Positions 1-8,349 of a stretch of DNA of 64,000 nt are shown here, in pieces. The DNA comes from Mycobacterium stomatepiae (GTDB lineage Bacteria > Actinomycetota > Actinomycetes > Mycobacteriales > Mycobacteriaceae). The stretch lies in NCBI RefSeq assembly GCF_010731715.1, contig NZ_AP022587.1:3844001-3908000 (forward strand), read 5' to 3'. Within the stretch, counting starts at the first letter, position 1, and each line of letters begins with the position of its first letter. The position numbers and the translations under genes are program-made. The notes under the pieces are model-generated. The model saw only the letters and a program-made list of their open reading frames with translations, did no database searches and was not told where the DNA came from.

Positions 1-1660
1 GCATGTCGAGGATGAAATACCCGATGCCGCGGTGCTTGCTGGCCTCGGGGTCGGTGCGCGCCAGCAGCGCGCCCAGATCGGCGTACTGCGCCAACGACGT
101 CCAGATCTTGTGGCCGTTGATCCGCCAACCGCCGTCGACCTTGGTCGCCCGGGTTGTCAACGACGCGAGGTCGGAGCCCGCCGCCGGCTCACTGAATAGC
201 TGGCACCAGTGAATGTCGCCGCGTTGTGTCGCTGGGATCAGGGTCTCCTGCAACTCTTTTGGTGCCGCAGCAATGACCGAAGGCAGGATCCACTCGGCGA
301 TGTTCAGCGACGGTCGCACCAGCCCGGGCCGCTTGGCGAACTCCTCGTCGATGATGAGTTGTTTGAGGGGCCCGGCATCGACGCCCCATGGCGCCGGCCA
401 ATGCGGCGCCATCAGACCGGCGTCCGCGATCAGCGTGCGCTGCGGCCCCATGGCCTGATCCTCGTAGTCCCCGTGCGGTGCGGGTTTGTCGTTGCGTAAC
501 TGCATGGCGGCATCGAGCTTTTCGGCGACCCAGGACCGGAACTCCGACTCGGCGTCACCCAGGTTGACCGACATGTCGCGCTGCTGGGCGCAGCCCAGCT
601 GTCCCAGTAGCCGGGCCCAACGACTGGCCGGGCCGACCGATCCCGCCAGGCTGATGGCCCGCCGCCAGTACAGGTGCACGTCGTGTTCCCAGGTGAAACC
701 GATGGCCCCGAGCATCGTCAGCGCGTCGAGCACCAGGTCGGGGACTGGCGCGATCGCGATCGTCGCCGCTCCGGCCGCCGCGAGCCGGTGCTGGTCGGTC
801 GACTCGTCCGCGGCGCGCACCGCGTCCCACGCCGCCGCAGTGGCCAACTCGCTATTGACCAACAGCATCGCCGCGCTGTGCTGCAACGCCTGGAAGGTCC
901 CGATCACCTTGCCGAACTGCTCGCGGGTGCGCAGGTGTGCGGTGACGGCCTCGACGCACCACTGGGTGATACCGGCCGTCGTGCTGGCGACCAGCGCCAC
1001 GACCAGACATGCCGCGCGATCGTCGTCAATCCCGGTCAGAGCCTCGGATGCGCGATACTCGTTGAGCCGCACCACCCCGACGTCGACGACCAGATCGGTT
1101 CCGGGCGCGGATTCGATTGTCGCCGTGGGCTGTTCGGTGTCAACCACCACCCAGACGACCTCGTCACCATCGGTGCGGGCGCCGACCAGGATCACCGTGG
1201 CCGAACACGCACCGGCGGTGACCTTGGAGCTCCCGCTGACCAGCCAGCCCTGGCCGTCGGCGCGGGCCCGGAAATCCGCGTCGTCGGGCAGGACGACCGC
1301 CGCGGCTGCGCCGGACGCGAGGTCGCGGATCAACGATTCGGCGACCGGGGCCGGATCGGCCAGCAGCGCAACGGCTCCCGTGATCACGGTCGGGAGCAGC
1401 GGGCCAGGTAGCAGGGCCTTGCCCGCCGACTCCAGCACGCACGCCGCATCGATCAGGCGCCCACCCTGTCCGCCAAGGTCTTCCGGCAGGTGAACGGCGT
1501 GAAAGCCGTTGGCCACCAGCGCGTCCCACCAGTCGGGTAGTCGCCCGGCCGCCAGGGCGTCGAACTTGTCTCGGGTGGCGGCGATCGGGGCGTGCCGGCT
1601 GGCGAACTGGCCGACGGCGTCGCTGAGATCCTGCTGCTCGGGGGTCAGCCCCAGGCTCAT
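1..1660 (-). CDS. fadE: Two-domain acyl-CoA dehydrogenase (FadE), C-terminus outside window
   Basis: Oxidises acyl-CoA thioesters to enoyl-CoA using FAD (family knowledge). The frame runs from an ATG at 1660 off the left edge, so 553 residues are visible. Two dehydrogenase halves lie in tandem. Residues 1-350 form a degenerate first copy ending in the helical bundle with TREQFGKVIGTFQALQH near 245-261. A second copy starts near 365 and carries FSEPAAGSDLASL and an INGHKIWTS strand. Mycobacterial FadE6, FadE22 and FadE34 share this fused design at 700-730 residues, and I cannot choose among them. The gene is divergent from a TetR gene, with a palindrome between the two that probably controls it. 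Substrate is unknown; a long-chain or steroid-derived acyl-CoA is likely. Confidence 0.9.
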   Translation of the reverse strand, partial: MSLGLTPEQQDLSDAVGQFASRHAPIAATRDKFDALAAGRLPDWWDALVANGFHAVHLPEDLGGQGGRLIDAACVLESAGKALLPGPLLPTVITGAVALLADPAPVAESLIRDLASGAAAAVVLPDDADFRARADGQGWLVSGSSKVTAGACSATVILVGARTDGDEVVWVVVDTEQPTATIESAPGTDLVVDVGVVRLNEYRASEALTGIDDDRAACLVVALVASTTAGITQWCVEAVTAHLRTREQFGKVIGTFQALQHSAAMLLVNSELATAAAWDAVRAADESTDQHRLAAAGAATIAIAPVPDLVLDALTMLGAIGFTWEHDVHLYWRRAISLAGSVGPASRWARLLGQLGCAQQRDMSVNLGDAESEFRSWVAEKLDAAMQLRNDKPAPHGDYEDQAMGPQRTLIADAGLMAPHWPAPWGVDAGPLKQLIIDEEFAKRPGLVRPSLNIAEWILPSVIAAAPKELQETLIPATQRGDIHWCQLFSEPAAGSDLASLTTRATKVDGGWRINGHKIWTSLAQYADLGALLARTDPEASKHRGIGYFILDM

Positions 1661-1722
1661 GATCGCGGCCGCGCTGTGGCGAACGTGGGCTTCGGCCGCA
1701 CCGGCTGATATCCTTCCGTCTT

Positions 1723-1746
1723 ACAAGACGAACCGTCTCGTCTTGT
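1723..1746. promoter_or_regulatory. Palindromic TetR-type operator between fadE and tetR
   Basis: Perfect inverted repeat ACAAGACGA-6 nt-TCGTCTTGT, with a nested AGAC-5 nt-GTCT. It lies 63 bp upstream of the fadE start and 98 bp upstream of the tetR start. This is the usual place for the operator of the adjacent TetR protein, so autoregulation and co-control of fadE are inferred. Confidence 0.75.
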
Positions 1747-1843
1747 GGAAGATTACCGGGGCCGGTCGAGGTCTGTAAAGCGACCCCGGGCCCCGCGGCC
1801 GGCGGCGCGGACTGCGAGGGGCCTGACAGACGAGGATCACCAG

Positions 1844-2431
1844 ATGCCAACCGATCTCACTCAGGCGAATACGCCAAGGCGACGCAGCGAGAAGTCGCGG
1901 ACGGCGATCGTCACCGCCACTCGTGAGCTACTGCTGGAGCGTGGGTTCGACGGGTTGACGATCGAGGCGGTCGCCGCACGCGCCGGCGTGGGAAAGCAGA
2001 CGATCTATCGCTGGTGGCCCAGCCGTCCGGCGCTCGTGGCCGATGTCATGCTCGAAGACGCCGACAAGATTCTCGCGTCGGTTGAGCACACCGACGATCT
2101 GGCCGCCGACCTGCTGGGGTGGGTGCGCAAGCTGACTTCGACGCTGACGACGGAGCGTGGCGCGGCGATGTTGCGGACGCTGACCGTCGCCTGCATGGAG
2201 CACGAGGAAACCGCGGCTAAGCTACGCGCTGGATTCAGTTTGCCGCTGCACGACAGCGTCCGCACCAGGCTGTTGGCCGATGGCGTCGATGCCGCTACCG
2301 CCGAGTCCGCAGCCGATGCCATCGTCGGCGGCGTCGTATATCCGATCCTGTCTGACGCGCGTCAGTATTCACGGCGGCGGGCCGAATTGACCACGCAAAT
2401 CATCGTCGAATCCTTGCGGCGTAAACGCTGA
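1844..2431 (+). CDS. TetR/AcrR family transcriptional regulator
   Basis: Predicted 195-residue DNA-binding repressor. The N-terminal TetR helix-turn-helix is clear ([17 protein letters not shown], then [19 protein letters not shown]), followed by a ligand domain of ordinary length and a C-terminal TetR_C_11-like region. The frame is open further upstream, but ATG 1844 is chosen because GAGGA at 1832-1836 gives good spacing and because the operator at 1723-1746 would otherwise sit at the edge of the coding region. It is divergent from fadE and most likely represses that gene and itself. The inducer is probably an acyl-CoA, by analogy only. Confidence 0.88.
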   Translation: MPTDLTQANTPRRRSEKSRTAIVTATRELLLERGFDGLTIEAVAARAGVGKQTIYRWWPSRPALVADVMLEDADKILASVEHTDDLAADLLGWVRKLTSTLTTERGAAMLRTLTVACMEHEETAAKLRAGFSLPLHDSVRTRLLADGVDAATAESAADAIVGGVVYPILSDARQYSRRRAELTTQIIVESLRRKR

Positions 2432-2842
2432 ACTCGGCGGATTACGCGATAGGGGATCGGGGCCGAAATGCGGCCTGGGCAACGTGGGAAATAGTTAGAT
2501 TAGCGAGGCATCCCACGGCCGATCCGTGAAATTAACGGGGTCGCATAAACGTTCCGCCCGCGCGGCCCTGATGCCACGAAAATGGCTGGCCTACACGATC
2601 ATCAACACGGATTGTCGGTATCACGAATTCGGATTGGACCTCGATCCCACCGGATGTCAAGATTCCGTTCATACGTCGACCGGACGACAATCCAGGAGCC
2701 CAGCAATGGATCTGTCTGTTGAGCGAGTGTGGAACTCGCAAACCGCTACGCCGAGCAACTGCTTCGGGGATTGCGGCGACACGCAGGGTGGTAGTCGTTC
2801 GGCTACCCGAAAACGAGCACAAGCGAATTAGGCTCGGCGATT
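2432..2842. other. Intergenic region, no supported gene
   Basis: 411 bp between tetR and the small membrane protein gene. It contains a weak stem-loop near 2483-2517 (CGTGGGA and TCCCACG with a 21-nt loop). Open frames on both strands are short, lack convincing ribosome binding sites and resemble no family I know. No terminator with a T tract is seen. Confidence 0.5.
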
Positions 2843-3223
2843 ATGAGCAACCGGCCGAGTCCGTGGGGCAATGAGCGAGCGAAACTCTCGCATCAGCTGG
2901 ACATGCACGGCGAAGTTCTCGGGCGTCGGCACGCGCGGCGGCTTTGCCACCGCTTCGCGCGGGTCGGCGTCGATACTTCGCCGGCCCGGCTCAGAGCGAT
3001 GCTGGCAGGGGCACCCTGCCCCGTGAGCGAAGAGACCAACGTCCGATTCGCGTTGATCGCGGCTGAACTCGATCGGGAAGCCCGCACCGCGAAGTACCGG
3101 CAGATGCGTCGCGACGGCGCGCGCTCGCTGTTGATCGCGGGCATGACGCTACTCGCCTTGAACTTCCTACTCTGCGCTGCCTACGCACTGTTGAACCTGG
3201 CCCAACAGTCCTCGCCGTACTGA
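2843..3223 (+). CDS. Small conserved membrane protein, paralogue of 13570-13947
   Basis: 126 residues of unknown function. It has a basic, charged N-terminal two thirds and one hydrophobic segment near the C-terminus (about 97-118, LLIAGMTLLALNFLLCAAYA). It matches the 125-residue protein at 13570-13947 along its whole length: shared blocks are RRARR/RHARR, VGVDT, MLAG, NVRFALIA/NVNFALIA and MxLLxLNFLxCxAYxxLNL. Residues before the membrane segment are rich in Arg, Glu and Lys and may form an amphipathic helix. The start ATG has no strong ribosome binding site. The gene stands alone, with non-coding DNA on both sides. A bacterial single-pass protein with the charged domain in the cytoplasm is my inference. 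Confidence 0.7.
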   Translation: MSNRPSPWGNERAKLSHQLDMHGEVLGRRHARRLCHRFARVGVDTSPARLRAMLAGAPCPVSEETNVRFALIAAELDREARTAKYRQMRRDGARSLLIAGMTLLALNFLLCAAYALLNLAQQSSPY

Positions 3224-3813
3224 CCGGGACGCCTGCGTCGAGCGGGCGGTCGCGTGCGAAGAACGCGAATATCGCTGGACCAGCCGAAGTTAACTAGCGC
3301 ACACACGAATCGGCGGGTCCGTGTTGCCACTTCCGCGCACCAGAACGCGACGAATTCGCAGCGCCAGTGACAGTCGGTGCGCAACATCAGGAATGACAGC
3401 CGGTGCGCGTCATCGGACGTGTCATCTGTTGGCGTGGAGTGATTTACGCAAACTATCAAACTTTTTTCGCGTCGCTATTTTGCTACTCCCATTGTATGAC
3501 AACGCTATTCACGCTGTCGATTGCGCTGTGATTGAGTGTTAATACGCCAGTTACGGCCGGTACCGGTGTCGTAACACGCGAAAAATATTGTTAGCGAATA
3601 ATATTGGTCGCTTCAAGCTCCTGCGGCAACGTACGGCCGAGGGGAAGCGTCGGCGGCCCGCGAACACATCCACGCCGTTCAATGCACCGCCGCGAACCCA
3701 TCCGTCCGGGAGGCGTCGCGGTCACCCGGGCTGCTGCCACCAGGAGCGGCGCGAGCGTCCAATCTGGACTCTCAGCCGTGCCTACCCAACGCAATTCGAA
3801 ACGGAGAACCACA
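3224..3813. other. Long intergenic region with an AT-rich core
   Basis: 590 bp without a supported gene. From about 3440 to 3610 the sequence is markedly richer in A and T than the rest of the window (runs such as CTTTTTT and AAAAATATTG). It also holds a two-copy tandem repeat at 3368-3419. It leads into the MFS remnant. It may be degraded former coding DNA or a promoter-rich segment. Confidence 0.5.
3368..3419. repeat. Two-copy imperfect tandem repeat, 26-bp unit
   Basis: Two adjacent 26-bp units beginning TGACAGTCGGTGCGC and TGACAGCCGGTGCGC agree at 19 of 26 positions. There are only two copies and no spacer, so it is not a CRISPR. Confidence 0.6.
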
Positions 3814-4086
3814 TTGAGTACCCGCACGTACACATTGGACGGCGCAGTCGCACCCATGGCATCGCCCGTCGCACGGACTCGCTGGGTTCAGCTTGGTCTT
3901 GGCCTTGTTTGCATGATGGCCATATCGAGTCCGCAGTATGTGTGGACGCTGATGACCAAGCCGCTTGCCGCCAAGCTCGGCATTGGCCTGCCCGAATTAC
4001 AAGTTACGTTACCGAGCTTTGCTGAAACGGTCTGGGTGAGCCTTGGCGCGGCGGCTGCGGGACGGTGTACGAAAGGTGAACGTTGA
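3814..4086 (+). pseudogene. Remnant of an MFS carrier (oxalate/formate antiporter-like), N-terminus only
   Basis: About 90 codons remain. They start at TTG 3814, with GGAG at 3803-3806 upstream. Residues around 15-60 match the first part of OxlT-like major facilitator proteins: RWVQLGLGLVCMMAISSPQY, then VWTLMTKPLAAKLGIG and LPELQVT. Family members run to about 430-560 residues, with twelve membrane helices. Here the frame breaks after LQVT and stops at 4086 after an unrelated tail. No later helices are recognisable downstream, so most of the gene is deleted. Assignment to the oxalate/formate-like subgroup rests on the first-helix region and is moderately sure. Confidence 0.65.
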
Positions 4087-4247
4087 CGGCCGATTTCGTC
4101 GCAGTTGTCCGAACAACTCGCAGATCGTGAGCCTCTGGCAAAGCAGGGGAATCCGGTCGGCGTTAGGGTGCGCGGCGCCGGGAATCTTCGCCAGTCACCG
4201 CATTGACTGCCCGATCGATGCGGAACGCGCGCCCGTCAGCAGCCGGG

Positions 4248-5240
4248 TCAGTCGCTAGCCAACGGGTGTTGGCCGATCAATTCACCGATCCCGGTCGCAC
4301 CGAGCCGCTCCCGGAATGCCTGCGCCGTGTACCCGACGGCCGTCGCATCGGTTCGGGCGCGCACGGTCGCGGAGCGCGGCATGTGAAACAACACGCCGAT
4401 TTCGCCGAAGTAGGCCCCGGGCCCGGCCACCTTGACCAATTCCTCACCACCGTCGGTTAATTCGCGCACAATGTCGAATTCGCCCTCGGATACCACGTAG
4501 ATCAGGTCGCCCATCGTGCATTGTTCGAAGAGCATCTCACCAGCGCTCAAATGCACGGTTTCGGGTGGCCGATTCGTCGAGGCGAGCGCGGGCGCAAGCT
4601 CGACGACGTGATCGGCAATCGGCAGGATCCGGCTGTCGTGGGTGTCGACCACCAGCACACGTTCACCCTCCGCGAGGGAGCGGATCAACCGCAGCACCTC
4701 CTCCACCTGGATGAAGTCGAGGTGGGCGGTCGGTTCGTCCGCCAGGATCAACGGGGGATCGAGTGCGATTGCGCGCGCGATCGCGACACGTTGCTGCTGC
4801 CCGCCGCTCAGGTCTCCCGGTCGGTGCTTCATTCGTTCGGCAAGATTGACGCGCGTCAGCAACTCCTCGGCACGGCGACGCGAGACCGCACGTGGCGTCC
4901 CCGCCGCGCGCAGCGGAACCATCACGTTCTCCAGGGCACTGAGGCTGGGCACCAGGTTGAACGCCTGAAAGACGATGCCCACCTTGTCGCGCCGATAGTG
5001 TGCCAGGGCGGTGTGCTCGAGCGCCGTGACGTCGACGCCGTCGAACTTGATGGTGCCATACTTCGGACTCAGAATGCCGCCGAGGCACGACAGCAAAGTC
5101 GTCTTGCCGCAGCCGCTCGGCCCGAGCAGGATCACCAGCGACCCCGTCGCGACCTCAAGATTCAAGCCGTTGATCGGCCGCACCGCGTATCCGCCGCTGG
5201 AGTACTCGACGACTAGGTCCTCGATGCTCAGATCGCCCAT
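4248..5240 (-). CDS. ABC transporter ATPase with C-terminal cyclic nucleotide-binding domain (Rv0073-like)
   Basis: 330 residues. The N-terminal ABC ATPase has Walker A GPSGCGKTT (40-48), signature LSGGQ (144-148), Walker B LILADEPT (164-171) and the switch His 201. It is of the LolD/MacB type that partners FtsX-like permeases. Residues about 228-325 form a cNMP-binding fold with FGEIGVLF and PRSATVRA, the phosphate-binding cassette signature. M. tuberculosis Rv0073 has the same length and fusion. The gene starts 3 bp after the stop of its permease gene, which is wrecked here (5244-6290). The ATPase itself looks intact. Without a permease it may be non-functional, or it may serve another partner. 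Confidence 0.9.
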   Translation of the reverse strand: MGDLSIEDLVVEYSSGGYAVRPINGLNLEVATGSLVILLGPSGCGKTTLLSCLGGILSPKYGTIKFDGVDVTALEHTALAHYRRDKVGIVFQAFNLVPSLSALENVMVPLRAAGTPRAVSRRRAEELLTRVNLAERMKHRPGDLSGGQQQRVAIARAIALDPPLILADEPTAHLDFIQVEEVLRLIRSLAEGERVLVVDTHDSRILPIADHVVELAPALASTNRPPETVHLSAGEMLFEQCTMGDLIYVVSEGEFDIVRELTDGGEELVKVAGPGAYFGEIGVLFHMPRSATVRARTDATAVGYTAQAFRERLGATGIGELIGQHPLASD

Positions 5241-5243
5241 CGC

Positions 5244-6290
5244 TCAGGGACCTCCGAACGCGATCGCCGGATCGACGGCCACCGCACGCCTGAATCCGGC
5301 AAGGCTAGCCAGCAGCCCGACGACGATGGCGACCAGCGGCAGCCAGATGTAGGCGCTCGTAGGCACCACGATGAGCAACGGGAACAACGGTGCCAGCAGC
5401 TGCGAAAGGATCGCACCCAACACCGCCGCGAGCAGCGCGACGACGACCGCCTGCAGCGCCAGCCCGCCCAGAATCGACCGCGCCGGCACCCCAATCGCTT
5501 TGAACACCGCGAAGTCGCGCAGACGCTCCAGCGCGGATAGACAACCGAGCCGACGATCAACACCGCCACGATCCAGAGCAAAACCGCCACGATCGTGATG
5601 GAACCTCCCGCGACCTTCACCGCACGAATCAGATCGGCGACACCGGCCGCTCGATCGACGGTCTGGTAGCCGTCCGGCAGCTGCCGCGGCGCGCCCTGAA
5701 TCCCGATGGACGAGATGATCGGCTGACCGTTGTACGCCAGTTGCTGAAGGCCCTTGGTGGGGTCAGAAAGACGTTGGGCATCTTCGCCAGCGAGGTGGAG
5801 TTGGGCACGATACCGACGACCTGCAGGGTGCGCGCACCGACCTGGATTCCGTCGCCCACGTGCCGACCAAGCGTGCTCGACACGGCGACCTCGTCCGGGG
5901 TTCACGGTGTTCGCCCCTCCGAAACACGCGGCATTCCGGGTCCATCCGTCGGCGCCCCAAACACCGTGACATTACGTGCCGACGTGCCATCCCTGACCGT
6001 TGACGGCGCACAGGCCAATGGAGCCGCGGCCGCGACGCCCGGCTTGGCGGCTACCCGAGGCAGTTCAGCTTCGGCGAACGGCGTTGCGCCCAGGAATGGT
6101 CCGGCCGCCCCGGCCTTGACGACGAACGCATCTACGCCAATGGAATCGACGGTTCGCTGGGCCTCGACGTGAAAGCCGTTCGCGAGCCCCGTCAGACGCG
6201 CGTCATCGCGAACACCAGTCCGGTGCTTACCACCGCGATTACGAGGCGTCTGCTTCGCCATTGCATGTCGCGCAAGGCCGCGAACAGCAT
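5244..6290 (-). pseudogene. Decayed FtsX-family ABC permease (Rv0072-like)
   Basis: Partner permease of the downstream ATPase. Reading from ATG 6290 gives MLFAALRDMQWRSRRLVIAV, the start expected of this FtsX-like family. The frame then shifts near 6200 (between FAMT and LTGLANG). It meets an in-frame TGA near 5900 (where SEGRTP is followed by TPDEVAV), shifts again near 5762 (after NVFLT) and once more near 5540 (VVY to ALERLRDF). All remaining pieces align in order, ending with the FtsX membrane segments (residues LALQAVVVALLAAVLGAIL) and a stop at 5244. Several independent lesions make this an old pseudogene, not a sequencing slip. Confidence 0.88.
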
Positions 6291-6352
6291 GTTCAGACGC
6301 TACCGCCACCCCTGGCCGGTTGACCAGGCCTCGCCGCCGCGGGGATTGCCGG

Positions 6353-6973
6353 CTAGCCCAGCGCCGAAATCGTGGCGACGACTTCGTCGGTGGTGAGAAT
6401 CGCACTGGCGTAGTTCGGGATATTGACGTCGAGGGCCGCGTGCATCTCCACGTCGGAGTAGCTCGCCGTCGCGTCCTTGACCACCGTGACGTCGTAGCCG
6501 AGCTCCGCGGCGAATCGAACGGTTGCCTCGACACAGGTGTGGGCGATCAGGCCCACGACGATCAGCCGATAGATGCCGTGCTTCTTGAGCAGCAGGTCTA
6601 GATCGGTGTTGGCGAACCCACTGGAGCACCAATGTTCTTGGGCCACAATGTCGCCCGGTTGCGGCTCGAAGTCGGGATGAAGCTCGCCACCCCAGGTTCC
6701 ATACTCGAACGTCTTGCGTGACCAAGCGGCCCGCTGGATCGGCGCCACGTACTTCCAGGTCTCGTAGTCGCCCGGACGGTACCGGCGGTGCAGTGCATAG
6801 AAGACACGGATCTCCGCAGCCCTTGCGGCGTCGAGGGTTTGACGCATGTGCGGGATGCATCCGTTGGCTTCGGCGACACCCTTCAGGCGATCCCACACCT
6901 TGCCGCCGTCGGAGATGAAGTCGTTGTACGGATCGATTACCAGCAGGCCGGTGAGGTCCTTTTCCTGCGCCAC
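6353..6973 (-). CDS. Isochorismatase-family cysteine hydrolase
   Basis: 206 residues with the alpha/beta cysteine hydrolase fold. The catalytic Asp is in LLVIDPYNDF (Asp14). The nucleophile is Cys147 in GLIAHTCVEATVRFAAELGYDV, cited here as the HTCVEATVR core, preceded by the usual cis-peptide loop. The strand before the active site reads IVAQEHWCSSGFANTDLD, where relatives known to me have KEHW, so the catalytic Lys appears to be Gln112. Start is GTG 6973. It follows the decayed permease on the same strand but probably does not belong to it. Substrate unknown. Isochorismate itself is unlikely, since no salicylate or siderophore genes are nearby. Confidence 0.85.
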   Translation of the reverse strand: MAQEKDLTGLLVIDPYNDFISDGGKVWDRLKGVAEANGCIPHMRQTLDAARAAEIRVFYALHRRYRPGDYETWKYVAPIQRAAWSRKTFEYGTWGGELHPDFEPQPGDIVAQEHWCSSGFANTDLDLLLKKHGIYRLIVVGLIAHTCVEATVRFAAELGYDVTVVKDATASYSDVEMHAALDVNIPNYASAILTTDEVVATISALG

Positions 6974-7007
6974 GGTGCTATGGTCGCATGCCGGCGGTGC
7001 TCCCGTC

Positions 7008-7336
7008 TCAGCCCGAACGTTCGGCGGTCAGGATTTCCGCGGCCCGTTCACCGATGATCACGCACGGGGGCCATCGTGTTGCCGGGGGTGACTCGCGTGT
7101 CACCGGTTCGCCTCGACGACCGCCGGGGCGGTGTCGCAGCCGCCAGCCTCCAGCAGCATGCTGGCATCTGGATTCTCGGCGAGTCGGCGCGCTACCACCG
7201 AGCCCGCTCAACCGGCCCCGCAGACGATGAAGTCATACCGCGGGTGCAGTGCCGCGCCGAGCCGCTCTTGGTTAGCGGAAACCAGCCGCGGAAATTCGGG
7301 TTGGGCTTGTGAATCACGTTGCGCCGCTGTGATCAT
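7008..7336 (-). pseudogene. GMC oxidoreductase remnant with large internal deletion
   Basis: The two ends of a glucose-methanol-choline flavoenzyme joined together. The N-terminal part reads RYDFIVCGAG, then an in-frame TGA in the FAD-binding glycine motif, then AGSVVARRLAENPDAS and LLEAGG. After VVEANR a stop follows, and the sequence jumps to the family C-terminus: TPGNTMAP, one extra C in a C run that shifts the frame, then CVIIGERAAEILTAERSG and stop at 7008. Roughly 450 residues of the middle are gone. Normal family length is about 500-560. Confidence 0.85.
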
Positions 7337-7442
7337 CGACCGCTTCTTTGCCAGACACGCTCGGGCCCAGCATTTCTCGTACCGCAAACTCGATCCAGAC
7401 CGAAGCATTCCTGGTAGCTGCGCGGTCAGTTACGCGTGAAGA

Positions 7443-8279
7443 TCAATCCGACGGCGCCGGGCTGGCGAGGCTGGACAGCAACCGGAGCCGCTCCTCCGCG
7501 GTGGTGCCGGATTCGGCGTAATAGGTGACGAGCACCTGCCTGGTATCGGGAAGCACGAAGGTGCGATAGCGCAGCTCCAACAGGCCCACCTGGGGGTGGT
7601 CGATCACAGCGGGGCCGGTGGTCTTCTGCCTGACCTCCTGGCGAGCCCACAGGGTGCGGAACCGCTGGCTGGCGATGCTGAGTTCACCGATCAGTGACTG
7701 CAATTCGGGGTCGGCGGAATTGTCTTCGGCGATGTTGTAGCGCAGCCAAGAGGTCAGAATCGCGGTGACATCGTCCCAGTTTTTGATCCAGTCGCGCAGG
7801 CCGGGCTCCAGAAACACCGCCCGCATGTGGTTGATGCCCGGGACGAAAAAAGGCGACAGCGCGCGCGCCATCGCGTTGGCGGCCAGGATGGTCATCTGCC
7901 GGTTCTGGATATATGCGGGAGTCTGGTGCCAGTCGTCGATCAGCGTCTGCAGCCCGGGCTCGAATTTTTCGGGTGAGACGGAGCCGCGCCGCCGCCGGCG
8001 AGGCGCCGGGTGGGCCAGGTTGCGCATGTACTGCGTGGCATCGTCATTCAGCTGCAGCGCGCTGGCCAAGCCCTCCAATACCTGATCGGACGGCTGGCGT
8101 TCCCGGCCTTGCTCGAGTCTCAAGTAGTACTCGGCACTGATGCCGGCCAACATCGCTACTTCCTCGCGACGCAAGCCCGCTACCCGCCGGCGCTCACCCT
8201 CGGCAAGCCCGACATCGGCGGGCTTCAGCAAATCGCGGCGCGCTCTCAGAAACGTCGCCAACGACTGCGGATCGGGCAT
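7443..8279 (-). CDS. XRE-family regulator with MmyB-like ligand-binding domain
   Basis: 278 residues. The N-terminal 80 residues hold an XRE helix-turn-helix (GLRREEVAMLAGISAEYYLR, then LEQGRERQPS). Residues about 105-270 match the MmyB/MLTR ligand-binding fold typical of actinobacterial regulators, with WHQTPAYIQNRQMTILAANA and a late LELRYRTF strand. Such regulators often control a neighbouring dehydrogenase or oxidoreductase. Here the neighbour on the same strand is the GMC remnant (downstream), so its original target may be lost. Start ATG 8279. Confidence 0.9.
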   Translation of the reverse strand: MPDPQSLATFLRARRDLLKPADVGLAEGERRRVAGLRREEVAMLAGISAEYYLRLEQGRERQPSDQVLEGLASALQLNDDATQYMRNLAHPAPRRRRRGSVSPEKFEPGLQTLIDDWHQTPAYIQNRQMTILAANAMARALSPFFVPGINHMRAVFLEPGLRDWIKNWDDVTAILTSWLRYNIAEDNSADPELQSLIGELSIASQRFRTLWARQEVRQKTTGPAVIDHPQVGLLELRYRTFVLPDTRQVLVTYYAESGTTAEERLRLLSSLASPAPSD

Positions 8280-8349
8280 GTTTCGAAGATAGCTCTGACG
8301 CGCACGGCTAGGGTAACCGCATTTCTACCAGGAATTGCCCGGTCATGAC

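Noticed and set aside
2483..2517. Intrinsic terminator after tetR
   Set aside because: The stem is short with a 21-nt loop and lacks a T tract.
2526..2831. Short open frames on both strands between tetR and the small membrane protein
   Set aside because: No ribosome binding site, no family resemblance and overlapping on both strands; treated as non-coding.
3368..3419. CRISPR array
   Set aside because: Only two imperfect copies, directly adjacent and without spacers; no cas genes.
5880..5910. In-frame TGA in the permease as a second selenocysteine codon
   Set aside because: The gene has several frameshifts, the position is a Ser in relatives, and no SECIS-like hairpin follows.
7195..7215. 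TGA in the GMC remnant as selenocysteine
   Set aside because: It falls in the FAD glycine motif where Ser or Ala is expected, and the rest of the gene is deleted.
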